A stretch of 49,622 bases of DNA from Planctomycetaceae bacterium (GTDB lineage Bacteria; Planctomycetota; Planctomycetia; Pirellulales; Pirellulaceae). Position numbers and translations under genes: made by a program. Of this stretch, positions 34,449-43,007 are shown in pieces; position 1 is the stretch's first letter; the number at the start of each line of letters is the position of its first letter. The notes under the pieces were generated by a model. It was not told the DNA's origin and did not search any database. It worked only from the letters and a program-made list of their open reading frames with translations. Where the stretch lies: positions 1-49,622 of the forward strand of contig JAAYDI010000074.1 in the NCBI GenBank assembly GCA_012729315.1, in the 5' to 3' direction.

Positions 34449-35321
34449 ATGTCATGCATGTCATGTTGGCGTCCTGCTCTGATGCTGTGCCTGGTGTTGA
34501 GTTCCCTGCCGCTCGTGCGCGCGGCGGACGAGGTCAAGATCACGCCGGATGTGGTCTATGGTCACAAAGATGGACTGGCCCTGACGTTCGACGTCTTCGC
34601 GCCGCTGAGCAACGCCAACGGGGCCGGGTTGTTGTTCATGGTCAGCGGCGGCTGGTACTCGTCGTGGAGCCCGCCGGAAGCGGCGCTGCCGGGCTTCAAG
34701 CCGATGCTGGACGCCGGCTTCACCGTGTTCGCCGTCCGGCACGGAAGCAGTCCGCGGTACGGCATTCCCGACGCGGTGGAGGATGTGCGGCGCAGCGTGC
34801 GGTACATCCGCGCTCACGCCGCGACCTGGAAAGTCGATCCCCAACGATTGGGCGTGTATGGCATGAGCGCTGGCGGGCACCTGTCTTTGATGTTGGGTAC
34901 CGCCTCGGACGAGGGTGATCCGCAGGCCAAGGATCCGGTGCTGCGCGTCAGCAGTCGCGTGCAGGCGGTGGTTGCGTTTGTGGCGCCGACCGATCTGCGC
35001 GTGATGGTGTGGCAGACGGAAGGGCATCTGCCTGCGTACGACCAGTTCCCGGCGCTCAACCTGCCGGTGGAGGAAGCAGCCAAGTACTCGCCGCTCCTGC
35101 ACGTCTCGCCGGACGACGCCCCCACGCTGCTGCTGGTGGGCAAGAAAGACGAGCTGGTCCCCATGAAGCACAGCGAGAACATTTACGCCGCGTTCAAGGA
35201 GCAGAGCGTTACCAGCGAGCTGGTGGTCTACGAGGAGTCGGGTCACGGCTTCGTACCCCAGGAACGCGAGCAGGCCATGCAGGCGCTGGTCGAGTGGTTT
35301 CAGAACCAGTTGTTGAAATGA
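34449..35321 (+). CDS. Secreted alpha/beta hydrolase (carboxylesterase-like)
   Basis: A 290-residue exported hydrolase. ATG at 34449 has GGAGAG upstream; the signal peptide is RPALMLCLVLSSLPLV. The nucleophile elbow is GMSAGGH with Ser140, after the typical helix DAVEDVRRSVRYIRAHA and a GG-containing oxyanion strand (FMVSGGWY). The acid is likely the Asp in VGKKDELVPM and the histidine that in ESGHGF. Members of this branch cut acetyl or other esters from polysaccharides, or small peptides. The stop is 11 bases from the start of the decayed nucleoside-hydrolase-like gene, so the two were once an operon. Confidence 0.85.
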   Translation: MSCMSCWRPALMLCLVLSSLPLVRAADEVKITPDVVYGHKDGLALTFDVFAPLSNANGAGLLFMVSGGWYSSWSPPEAALPGFKPMLDAGFTVFAVRHGSSPRYGIPDAVEDVRRSVRYIRAHAATWKVDPQRLGVYGMSAGGHLSLMLGTASDEGDPQAKDPVLRVSSRVQAVVAFVAPTDLRVMVWQTEGHLPAYDQFPALNLPVEEAAKYSPLLHVSPDDAPTLLLVGKKDELVPMKHSENIYAAFKEQSVTSELVVYEESGHGFVPQEREQAMQALVEWFQNQLLK

Positions 35322-35332
35322 GGGGCTGAGCC

Positions 35333-35945
35333 ATGCGTGCGATCGGATCGCTGTTGATGTTGTCTCTTCCCGCAGTGCTCCTGGCCGGCCTGATCGTCTC
35401 CGGGCCGCCGGGTGCTGCCGCCGCGGAGAAGACCCCATCATTTGCTCCACAGATCTGTTTCATCCGCATGACGATCCCGACGATCATGTGGACCTGGCCA
35501 CCCTCTTTGCGCTGGACGAGTTCGAGGTGCTGGGGGTGATCCTCGACCACGGCGAGAAACAGGCGGCGCGTCCGGGCGAGGTCCCCGTGCGGCAAATGAT
35601 ACAGCTCACCGGGCGGCAGGTACCGTACGTGGTGGGGCTGAATCCGCCGCTGCGATCCCCCTCCGGCCCGGCGCTCGATCAGCCGGCGGCGTATCAGCAG
35701 GGAGTGAATCTGCTGCTGGAAAAACTGCGGTCTGCGGATCGCCCGGTGACGGTCTTCACGACCGGCAGCATGCGCGACGTCGCGGCGGCATTCAATCGGG
35801 AGCCTGACCTGCTGCGTCAGAAGGTGTCGCGCAGTTCAAGGTGCTCGATCCCGAACGCTATCAGGCGGTGATGACAAGCTGCCTGCAGGTGTTGTTCCAG
35901 CGACTGAACGAGGAGACCGCCGCGGCGCCGGCGGCTGGCAGGTAA
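35333..35945 (+). pseudogene. Nucleoside-hydrolase-like protein gene, frameshifted and internally deleted
   Basis: An ATG at 35333 with GAGGGG upstream opens a good signal peptide in frame 2 (IGSLLMLSLPAVLLAGLIV). Near 35435 the sense passes to frame 1: STDLFHPHDDPDDHVDLATL then FALDEFEVLGVILDHG, the Asp-rich calcium site of the inosine-uridine hydrolase fold, and VTVFTTGSMRDVAAAF. Near 35828 it passes to frame 3: FKVLDPERYQAVMTSCLQVL, ending at the TAA of 35943-35945. About 200 residues remain of an expected 350 or more, so the middle is also lost. Each join is read from protein sense, not alignment. Confidence 0.8.
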
Positions 35946-36000
35946 TGTTCACCGTGCTCAGCCGCGATTAGCACGACACACGACGCGCGGCGGTCGGCGG

Positions 36001-37086
36001 TCAGTCAGTTGCGGCGGTGGGGGTCAGCGTGATCGCGCGCAGATCGCACAGCGGCTTGTCGAACTGGCCGTTGGGTCGGAACACGGCGCGCTGTGCGCCG
36101 GCCGACAACTTGAGCTGTCCGATCTTGGCGGTGGCATACGTATCCCACGCACCGGACGTGGCGATGGTCCCGGCGAGCTGCTGGTCGCCGATTTCCAGCT
36201 GGAAAGGCTTGCCCGCCTGGTCATCGGCCACGGACCATTCGAGTGTGACATCGTACGTTCCGTCCCGCGTCACTTCGAGTGGCCATTCGGCGCGGTCCTG
36301 ATCGGTGAACCATCCGAACGCACCCCAAGCCGGCATATAGTGGATCTCCGGGCCGATCCCCAGGCCGTTGGCAGCTGACAAGGTTATCGATCCGTCGTCG
36401 GCCGGCTTGACGGCCGGCGCGTCGTTGCCCAGGAACGCCTTGGGGGTGATCTCGCCGCGTTCCATGATGGCGAGGTTCTTGAACCGCGTCTCGTTGACAA
36501 CGCCGCTGTGCATCTGCAGGGCGAACACGCCGGGCTTCTGGGCCAGTTGCGGGTCGTTCAGGTCCGCGATCTTGACGCCGTTGACGTGCACGGTGACGCG
36601 CGGTCCGTGGGCGGCGATGATCATCTCGTTCCAGGTGCCTTCCCGATAACCGGCCTGCTCCAGTTCCAGCGGCGGCTTTTCGGGAATCCAGCCGCGGCCG
36701 TAGCTTTCGTAGATCCCACCCGTGCCGCTCCCCAGCGGGCCGACCTGGATCTGCAGCCCCAGCGTCTTGTCCGGCTCCTGCATCTCCGTGCGGACGAAGA
36801 AGCCGCTGTCGCCGCTGGGGCACAGGAAATCGAACCGCACCGTGAAGTCCTCATACTGAGCGTCCGACACGAGGTGTCCGTAAAGCTGAGCGTTATTCGA
36901 TCGTCCGACGTAGGCGCCGTCCTCGATCGTCCACTCCCCTTCCCCGTTCTTGTGCCAGCCGGCAAACGTCTTGCCGTCGGCCAGCGGCTTCCACGCGGGC
37001 GGTTCACCGCCCTGCGCCAGCAGACTGCTGCAGATCCAGCCGCAGACCAGTGTGGCACAGCCTACCAGGACACGCGCGTCTTTCAT
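36001..37086 (-). CDS. Secreted DUF1080 (3-keto-disaccharide hydrolase-like) protein
   Basis: A 361-residue exported protein. The start at 37086 has AAGGAG upstream; the signal is VLVGCATLVCGWICSSLLA. Residues about 30-215 form the DUF1080 concanavalin-like domain (DGKTFAGWHKNGEGEWTIED; PSGDSGFFVRTEM; YREGTWNEMIIAAHG; KPGVFALQMHSG). The family has been linked to hydrolysis of 3-keto-glycosides made by Gfo/Idh/MocA oxidases. Residues about 240-360 look like a carbohydrate-binding module (WPLEVTRDGTYDVTLEWSVA). It may work with the oxidoreductases elsewhere in the window. The M3 peptidase gene lies 49 bases upstream on the same strand. Confidence 0.88.
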   Translation of the reverse strand: MKDARVLVGCATLVCGWICSSLLAQGGEPPAWKPLADGKTFAGWHKNGEGEWTIEDGAYVGRSNNAQLYGHLVSDAQYEDFTVRFDFLCPSGDSGFFVRTEMQEPDKTLGLQIQVGPLGSGTGGIYESYGRGWIPEKPPLELEQAGYREGTWNEMIIAAHGPRVTVHVNGVKIADLNDPQLAQKPGVFALQMHSGVVNETRFKNLAIMERGEITPKAFLGNDAPAVKPADDGSITLSAANGLGIGPEIHYMPAWGAFGWFTDQDRAEWPLEVTRDGTYDVTLEWSVADDQAGKPFQLEIGDQQLAGTIATSGAWDTYATAKIGQLKLSAGAQRAVFRPNGQFDKPLCDLRAITLTPTAATD

Positions 37087-37135
37087 CGAAAGCTCCTTCG
37101 CACAAAACACATCGTTGTCTTGTCTCGTTGTCTTG

Positions 37136-39259
37136 TCATTGGGGCACGTCTGCCGCCGGTTTCAGTCCGCGGCGTTCCAGCAACGCATCGATCGCCGGCT
37201 CTTTGCCGCGGAACTGCAGGTACAGGCCCATCGGTTCCTCCGTCCCGCCGCGGGACAGGATGTTGTCGCGGAACGCCTGCGCCACCTGCGGATTGAAGAT
37301 ATCGCCCGTCTCCTTGAACGCCTGGAAGGCGTCGGCATCGAGCAATTCGGCCCAGATATAGGCGTAGTAACCGGCCGAGTAGCCTCCGGAAAAGATGTGA
37401 TTGAAATACGAGCTGCGATAGCGCGGCACGATCTCGGGGATCAGACCGATCCGGCTGAGGCTTTCGTTCTCGAACGCCAGCACGTCGACCGGTGTGTCCG
37501 GCGTCACGCGCGTGTGCCAGTCCATGTCCAGGAACGAGGCGGCGAGGTACTCGGTCGTGGCGAAACCCTGGTTGAAATACCGCGATTTCTGGATCTTCTC
37601 GATCAGGTCGTCCGGCATCGGCTTGTCCGTCTCGTGGTGTCGTGCATAGAGCTTGAGCACTGCCGGTTCGGTGGCCCAGTTCTCCATGATCTGCGAAGGC
37701 AGTTCCACGAAATCGCGGGCCACGTTGGTGCCGGCGAGCATCCGGTAGTTGCAGTCGGAGAGCAGGCCGTGCAGCGCATGGCCGAACTCGTGGAACAGCG
37801 TTTCGACCTCCTCGAGTGACAGGAGCGAGGGCTTGTCGACGGTGGGCTTGGAGAAATTGCCGACATTGTAGACCACGGGCCGGATGTCCAGGCCGTCCTG
37901 TTTCATCTGCTGGCGGAACTCCCCCATCCACGCGCCGCCACGCTTGCTGGCCCGCGGGAAGTAGTCCACGAACAGGATTCCCACGTGCTGCCCGCTGGCT
38001 CCTTTCATCTCGAACACAGACACGTCCGGGTGGTAGATCGGGAGGTTCGTCCGCTCTTCAAACTGCAGTCCATACAGGCGAGTGGCCACGTCGAACGCGC
38101 CCTGCAGCACGTTTTCCAGTTTGAAGTACGGCCGCAGCATCTCCTCGTCCAGGTCATACTTGGCCTTCTTAACCTTCTCCGCGTAGTACCACCAGTCCCA
38201 GGAGGCCAGCTGGAAGCCGCCCCCTTCCTGGTCGATCAGTGCCTGCATCTCGGCCCGCTCCTGCTGCGCGCGCTGCAGCGCCGGCTGCCAGATTTCGGTC
38301 AGCCGCGCGTATACCTGCTCGGGTGTCTTGGCCATGTTTTCTTCGAGCACGTAGTGCGCATGAGTTTCGTAGCCCAGCAGTTGGGCACGGCGGGCACGCA
38401 GCTGCGCCATCTCCAGGAGCGTGGCCTTGTTGTCCAGTTCGTCGTCGTGGTTGCCGCGGTTGATGTACGCCTGGTAGATCTGTTCCCGCAGGTCGCGGCG
38501 GCTGGCGTACTGCAGGAACGGGATCAGGCTGGGCTTGTGCAGCGTGAAGACCCACTTGCCTGCATGGCCGCGTTCATCCGCCGCCGCCACCGCCGCCGTG
38601 ATGGCGCTCTCCGGCAGCCCCGCCAGATCGGCCTCGTTGTCGATCACCAGTTCGTAGCGGTTTTCTTCCTTCAACACGTTCTCACCGAATTTGACCGACA
38701 GCAGCGACAGCTGAGCGTTGATCTCCTTGAGTACGGCTTTCTTGTCCGGCGGCAGATTGGCTCCCCCCCGGACGAATCGCTTGTAATACTCCTCCAGCAG
38801 CTTGCGCTGCTCCGCCGTCAGGTCCAGCGCATCGCGCGCCTCGTAGACAGCCTGGACGCGCTGGAACAACGGGGCGTTCAGGAGGATGCCGTCCTCGTGC
38901 TGCGACAGCAAGGGGGCCACTGCCTGGGCGATGGCCTCCAGCTCCTTGTTGTTCATCGACGATTTCATCGCGAAGAAGACATTGCTCACACGATCGAGCA
39001 TCGCCCCGCTGCGCTCGAGCGCTTCGATCGTATTCGCGAATGTCGGGGCGGGTTGCTGGAGACAGATGGATTCGACCTCCTGGTCGTGCCGCTTCATCGC
39101 CTCGTCAAAGGCCGGCCGGTAATGCTCCAGCTTGATCTGGTTGAACGGCGGAGCCTCGAAGGGCGTGGTCCACTGGGCATAGAACGGATTGGCGGAGTAG
39201 GTCGTGGCAGTCATGGCAAGCAGCAGGCCGAAGGCGATAATGGAACGACAAATCTTCAC
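37136..39259 (-). CDS. M3-family zinc metallopeptidase (oligopeptidase A/Dcp-like), exported
   Basis: A 707-residue thimet-oligopeptidase-type enzyme. GTG at 39259 has GGGAGA upstream and opens a signal peptide (ICRSIIAFGLLLAMTATT); the frame is open far upstream but has no matching sequence there. The zinc motif is LFHEFGHALH, with His490, Glu491 and His494; the third ligand is expected in the ENWATEP region downstream. The family-typical SGGYSAGYYAYIWAELLDAD and TEEPMGLYLQFRGKEP are present near the end. It would cut short peptides in the periplasm, where Dcp-type enzymes release dipeptides. It probably leads an operon with the DUF1080 gene. Confidence 0.92.
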   Translation of the reverse strand: MKICRSIIAFGLLLAMTATTYSANPFYAQWTTPFEAPPFNQIKLEHYRPAFDEAMKRHDQEVESICLQQPAPTFANTIEALERSGAMLDRVSNVFFAMKSSMNNKELEAIAQAVAPLLSQHEDGILLNAPLFQRVQAVYEARDALDLTAEQRKLLEEYYKRFVRGGANLPPDKKAVLKEINAQLSLLSVKFGENVLKEENRYELVIDNEADLAGLPESAITAAVAAADERGHAGKWVFTLHKPSLIPFLQYASRRDLREQIYQAYINRGNHDDELDNKATLLEMAQLRARRAQLLGYETHAHYVLEENMAKTPEQVYARLTEIWQPALQRAQQERAEMQALIDQEGGGFQLASWDWWYYAEKVKKAKYDLDEEMLRPYFKLENVLQGAFDVATRLYGLQFEERTNLPIYHPDVSVFEMKGASGQHVGILFVDYFPRASKRGGAWMGEFRQQMKQDGLDIRPVVYNVGNFSKPTVDKPSLLSLEEVETLFHEFGHALHGLLSDCNYRMLAGTNVARDFVELPSQIMENWATEPAVLKLYARHHETDKPMPDDLIEKIQKSRYFNQGFATTEYLAASFLDMDWHTRVTPDTPVDVLAFENESLSRIGLIPEIVPRYRSSYFNHIFSGGYSAGYYAYIWAELLDADAFQAFKETGDIFNPQVAQAFRDNILSRGGTEEPMGLYLQFRGKEPAIDALLERRGLKPAADVPQ

Positions 39260-39295
39260 GTGCGTGTCTCCCTGCGGCGATGGTCCGAGTACATG

Positions 39296-39331
39296 TGGGC
39301 CGGCACATTCAGTGTGTGCCGGCCCATTATA
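39296..39331 (-). promoter_or_regulatory. -10 box (TATAAT) followed by a 12-base perfect hairpin, upstream of the M3 peptidase
   Basis: On the minus strand TATAAT (39326-39331) is followed at once by TGGGCCGGCACA, a seven-base loop and TGTGCCGGCCCA (39296-39326). The last base of the -10 is the first of the stem. Transcripts starting about seven bases on would begin inside the hairpin, which could act as an operator or as a 5' stabilising stem. No consensus -35 is seen. The GTG start is about 37 bases further. Confidence 0.5.
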
Positions 39332-39685
39332 GCGGCTCGCGGCCGCAGCGTCTCCCGGGCGGGGCCGCGCCGGAACTGCGGGCTGCGGCGGCAGCACCTC
39401 CAGCTCGGCGACCGCCGCGAACGGTTGAGCGTGCGCTTCGGGCACAGCCACCAGCTTCAGCGGCGCAGCCGCACGGGAGGCGAGAATAACACGGTCTGGA
39501 GCGTGTGTGTGTCGGTCCACACGCGGCCGGACACCGTCCGTTCCAGGCCGTCGCCGCCTCCGGGTCCAGGCCGCTGGCCGGGGGCGGAACGTGTCCGGCA
39601 CGCTGTGCCGCACGGCCTTTCCCACGGCCTTTCCGGAGGACAGACCTACCGAGAATCCCGGTGCAGAGTTAGACTGGATTTGAAT
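39332..39685. other. Gene-free stretch upstream of the NagB/PIG-L fusion gene
   Basis: About 350 GC-rich bases between divergent genes. The plus-strand frame of the next gene stays open across it, but the implied protein is arginine- and proline-rich without family features, so I treat it as non-coding leader. No clear plus-strand promoter or hairpin was found. Confidence 0.4.
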
Positions 39686-42079
39686 ATGCGAGAAAAACGT
39701 TCCTACGGGTACGAGGACCAGGATATGGGCATCTACGATCAGTTGACGTTGTCTCCGGTGGAGACTCGGGCCCTCAAGGATTCCCCGCTCGATCTGCTCT
39801 ACGGGCCGGACGAGCAGATCCCGGTGATTACGGTCAGCAACTTCCCGGCGCTGGGCAAGCTGGCCGCCATGCGGTTCATCGAATGGGTACAAGACCATCC
39901 GGGCGGCGTTGTATCCCTGCCGACTGGCAAGACGCCCGAGCATGTCATTAGGTGGGTCAATCGGCTGGTCCGCACCTGGGATCAGCCCGAGACGCGCGAG
40001 GTGCTCGAGAAGAACTGCATCGATCCGGCGCGCAAGCCGGACATGCGCAGCCTGCACTTCGTGCAGATCGACGAGTTCTATCCGATCCAGCCGATGCAGA
40101 AGAACAGCTTCTACCACTATGTCAAGCAGTATTACCTTGAGTGGATGGGGCTCGATCCGCAGAAAGCGCTGCTGATGAACTGCCAGGAGATCGGGATCGG
40201 ACCGGATCAGGATCTGGAGACGATCTGGCCCGATTCGACGGTCGATCTGAGTCTGCGGACACGGCAGGCGGTTACTGATCTGGAGCGGATGCAGCAGGGG
40301 GTGCTGTCCCGTATCGACGACTGGTGCCAGCAGCGCGAGGAAGCGATTCGTGCGCTGGGCGGGCTGGGGTTCTTCCTGGGCGGGATCGGGCCGGACGGCC
40401 ACATCGGGTTCAACGTCCGCGGCTCCGATCACTTCTCCACGACACGCCTGATGGCGACCAACTATGAAACCCAGGCTGCGGCGGCTGGGGACCTGGGTGG
40501 GATCGAGGTGTCGCGGCGCCGTCTGGTCATCACCATCGGATTGGGGACGATCACCTTCAATCCGGACTGTACGGCCATCATCATCGCGGCGGGCGAGGCG
40601 AAGGCGGGAGTGGTGGCCGATGCCGTGCAGGGTCCGGTGAGTGTCGGGATTCCGGCCAGCGCGCTGCGGACGCTGCCCCAGGCACGCTTCTACATCACCC
40701 TGGGCGCCGCCAAGCAGCTGCGCCGCCGCCAGGTCAGCCTGCTGGTGCGCGCGAAGGACTACTCGGACGAGCAGGTGATGCGCGCGATCGTCGATCTGTC
40801 CCTGCAGCTGAATAAGCCGCTGCTGGAACTCACATCACAGGAAGCCGAACAGGATCTGATGTTGAGCGCGGTGCTCAAAGGTCGGCCGGAGCCGTTCGCC
40901 GATCTGGTGCAGATGGTGCGGAACCGGCTGATCGAGAGTATTGAACGCGGCAGCACGGTGTATACGGGCACGCGTTTCCTGCACACGGAGCCGCACCATG
41001 ATGACCTGATGCTGGGCTACCTGCCCCAGATCGTCCGCAGCATGCGGAACCCCACGAACGACCATTATTTCGTGACACTCACCAGCGGATTTACCGCTGT
41101 CACGAACGAGTTCATGCTGCGACAGCTCGAAGGGCTCGATCGGTGGATCCATTCCAAGGTGTTCGAGACTCTCTTCCGGGAAGGGTACTTCGACGCCAAC
41201 AATCAAGAGGGGCGGAATCGCGATATCTGGCAGTACCTGGACGGCATCGCAGCGCGGAACGAGGAGATGCGGGCGGAAGGCGATGCCCGCCGCCTGCTGC
41301 GCAACCTCATGGAAGTCTATGAGGAAAGCGACATCGACGCGATCGCCGACCGGATGACCGAATTGAAGCACTACTTCTCCAGTGTCTATCCGGGCCGCAA
41401 GGACCCCGGCGCCATGCAGCGGCTGAAGGGCATGTGCCGGGAATGGGAAGCGGAGACGCTGTGGGGCTACTTCGGCTGGCAGGGCTCCCATATCCGGCAC
41501 CTGCGGCTGGGATTCTACACCGGCGACATCTTCGTGCCGGAGCCGACCGTCGAGCGCGACGTGGTCCCCGTGCTGTCTCTGCTGAATGAAGTTAAACCGG
41601 ATGTGATCTCCTGTGCGCTCGATCCCGAAGCGAGCGGCCCGGACACCCACTACAAGGTGCTGCAGGCGATCAGCGAAGCAATCGATCGCTATGTGGAAAT
41701 GAACCAGCAGCCGGACATCACGATCTGGGGCTACCGCAACGTCTGGTTCCGCTTCCATCCGTGCGAGGCGAACATGTACGTGCCGGTGAGCCTGAACATG
41801 TTGTCGATCATGGAGAGTGCCTTCCTCAACACGTTCGTATCCCAGAAGCACGCCTCCTTCCCCAGCTACGCCCATGACGGTCCGTTCTGTGAGCTGGCGC
41901 AGCAGATTCAGGTGGAGCAGTATCAGATGCTCAAGACATGCCTGGGACGGGCCTGGTTTGCCGAACACAACAGCCCGCTCATCCGCGGTGCCCGCGGGTT
42001 TGTCTATCTCCGGGAAATGAAAGTGGAGGGGTTCCGCGAGACGGCTCACAGCCTGCGCAAGTCGACCGAAGATGCGTAG
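39686..42079 (+). CDS. Glucosamine-6-phosphate deaminase (NagB)-like domain fused to a PIG-L/LmbE-like domain
   Basis: A 797-residue two-domain protein. The first half is NagB-like: SLPTGKTPEHVIRWVNRLV, FVQIDEFYPIQPMQKNSFY, and the active-site loop GGIGPDGHIGFNVRGSDHF. The second half, from about residue 415, begins TEPHHDDLMLGYLPQIVR, a PHHDD variant of the metal site (PHPDD) of LmbE/PIG-L deacetylases, with His near the end in SQKHASFPSYAHDG. Together they suggest deacetylation and deamination of amino sugars in one chain. Two starts are possible: ATG 39686, used here, or ATG 39725 with GAGGA upstream. It precedes the secretin-N-like gene by 114 bases and may share its transcript. Confidence 0.82.
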   Translation: MREKRSYGYEDQDMGIYDQLTLSPVETRALKDSPLDLLYGPDEQIPVITVSNFPALGKLAAMRFIEWVQDHPGGVVSLPTGKTPEHVIRWVNRLVRTWDQPETREVLEKNCIDPARKPDMRSLHFVQIDEFYPIQPMQKNSFYHYVKQYYLEWMGLDPQKALLMNCQEIGIGPDQDLETIWPDSTVDLSLRTRQAVTDLERMQQGVLSRIDDWCQQREEAIRALGGLGFFLGGIGPDGHIGFNVRGSDHFSTTRLMATNYETQAAAAGDLGGIEVSRRRLVITIGLGTITFNPDCTAIIIAAGEAKAGVVADAVQGPVSVGIPASALRTLPQARFYITLGAAKQLRRRQVSLLVRAKDYSDEQVMRAIVDLSLQLNKPLLELTSQEAEQDLMLSAVLKGRPEPFADLVQMVRNRLIESIERGSTVYTGTRFLHTEPHHDDLMLGYLPQIVRSMRNPTNDHYFVTLTSGFTAVTNEFMLRQLEGLDRWIHSKVFETLFREGYFDANNQEGRNRDIWQYLDGIAARNEEMRAEGDARRLLRNLMEVYEESDIDAIADRMTELKHYFSSVYPGRKDPGAMQRLKGMCREWEAETLWGYFGWQGSHIRHLRLGFYTGDIFVPEPTVERDVVPVLSLLNEVKPDVISCALDPEASGPDTHYKVLQAISEAIDRYVEMNQQPDITIWGYRNVWFRFHPCEANMYVPVSLNMLSIMESAFLNTFVSQKHASFPSYAHDGPFCELAQQIQVEQYQMLKTCLGRAWFAEHNSPLIRGARGFVYLREMKVEGFRETAHSLRKSTEDA

Positions 42080-42193
42080 GCTGCCGGGGGTGTGCTGAGC
42101 GGCATCAGCACGACACGCGGGTGCCCGGTGACGGGGAGGACACGAGGACGCACGGACATGTTTTCTTTAGCTGGTGGAGCGAGGTGAACAGCC

Positions 42194-43003
42194 ATGACCG
42201 CGAAGAGACCGCTGTGGGCGTACGCGAAGTTACTGGTGTCGTTGCTGGTGTTGGTCGGGATGGCCGCTCTGGGCGGGCCGCCGCTGAGGGCACAGGATGC
42301 GCCGGCCGAAACGCTGCTGGTGCAGGTGCTGCCGCTGCGGTACGCGAACGCGGTGGAGGTGCTACAGGCGATCCAGCCGATCCAGCCGGAAGCGGGAGTC
42401 ACGTTGACGGCCAGCGCGGAGTCGAATGCGCTGGTTGTCAGGGCGGCTGCTAGTACACTGGAAGAAATCCGGCGGCTGGTCGCGCAACTGGACGCGGCGG
42501 CCGCGGACGTGTCGGCCGAGCGGCCGCCGCGCGTGGTGCAACTGCGCATGGTCTGGCTCGTGGGTGGTCTGGCGGACGACGCTGCGGCCGTGCCGCCGGA
42601 GGACCTGGAAGCGATCTCGCACGATCTGGCGCAGCGGGGCGTGACGAACCTGACGATGGCGGCCCAGCTGCTGGTCAGCATCACCGAAGGGGAGACCTTC
42701 TCGGTCAGCGGGACCGCCAAGGTGAACGAGCCCTGCCTGATCACACTGACCGGGAGGCTCGGCGCGCGGGACGTGCTGGGGAGGCGGGCCGAGTCGGAGC
42801 TGTCCTTGCGGCTGGATTTCACGGCGACGTCCGCGGCGGGCGCCGATGCCCCGCTGCTGTGTCAGCTGCAGACGACGGTCCAGGCTCCGCCGCCGGGCCA
42901 GAGCACCGTGCTGGGGATCACGCCGGTGGGGTCGAAGCCGGCGGTGTTCGTCGTCGAAATGCTGCCCGACGCTGCCCCGCCGGAGGACGTTAAGAAGGAT
43001 TGA
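42194..43003 (+). CDS. Exported secretin-N-domain-like protein
   Basis: A 269-residue protein with a signal peptide ([16 protein letters not shown], cleavage near RAQ-DA). Residues about 38-100 match the short N-domain of secretins ([52 protein letters not shown]). The rest, residues 110-269, is beta-rich with no secretin pore domain, so it does not form a secretion channel itself. Such fragments often bind other envelope proteins. The stop lies four bases before the PEP carboxykinase start, which implies one transcript, an odd pairing of an envelope protein with central metabolism. Confidence 0.75.
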   Translation: MTAKRPLWAYAKLLVSLLVLVGMAALGGPPLRAQDAPAETLLVQVLPLRYANAVEVLQAIQPIQPEAGVTLTASAESNALVVRAAASTLEEIRRLVAQLDAAAADVSAERPPRVVQLRMVWLVGGLADDAAAVPPEDLEAISHDLAQRGVTNLTMAAQLLVSITEGETFSVSGTAKVNEPCLITLTGRLGARDVLGRRAESELSLRLDFTATSAAGADAPLLCQLQTTVQAPPPGQSTVLGITPVGSKPAVFVVEMLPDAAPPEDVKKD

Positions 43004-43007
43004 CTTC

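Noticed and set aside
37985-39685. Upstream extension of the NagB/PIG-L frame
   Set aside because: It is antisense to the M3 peptidase and has no NagB-like sequence; the frame is open only by base composition.
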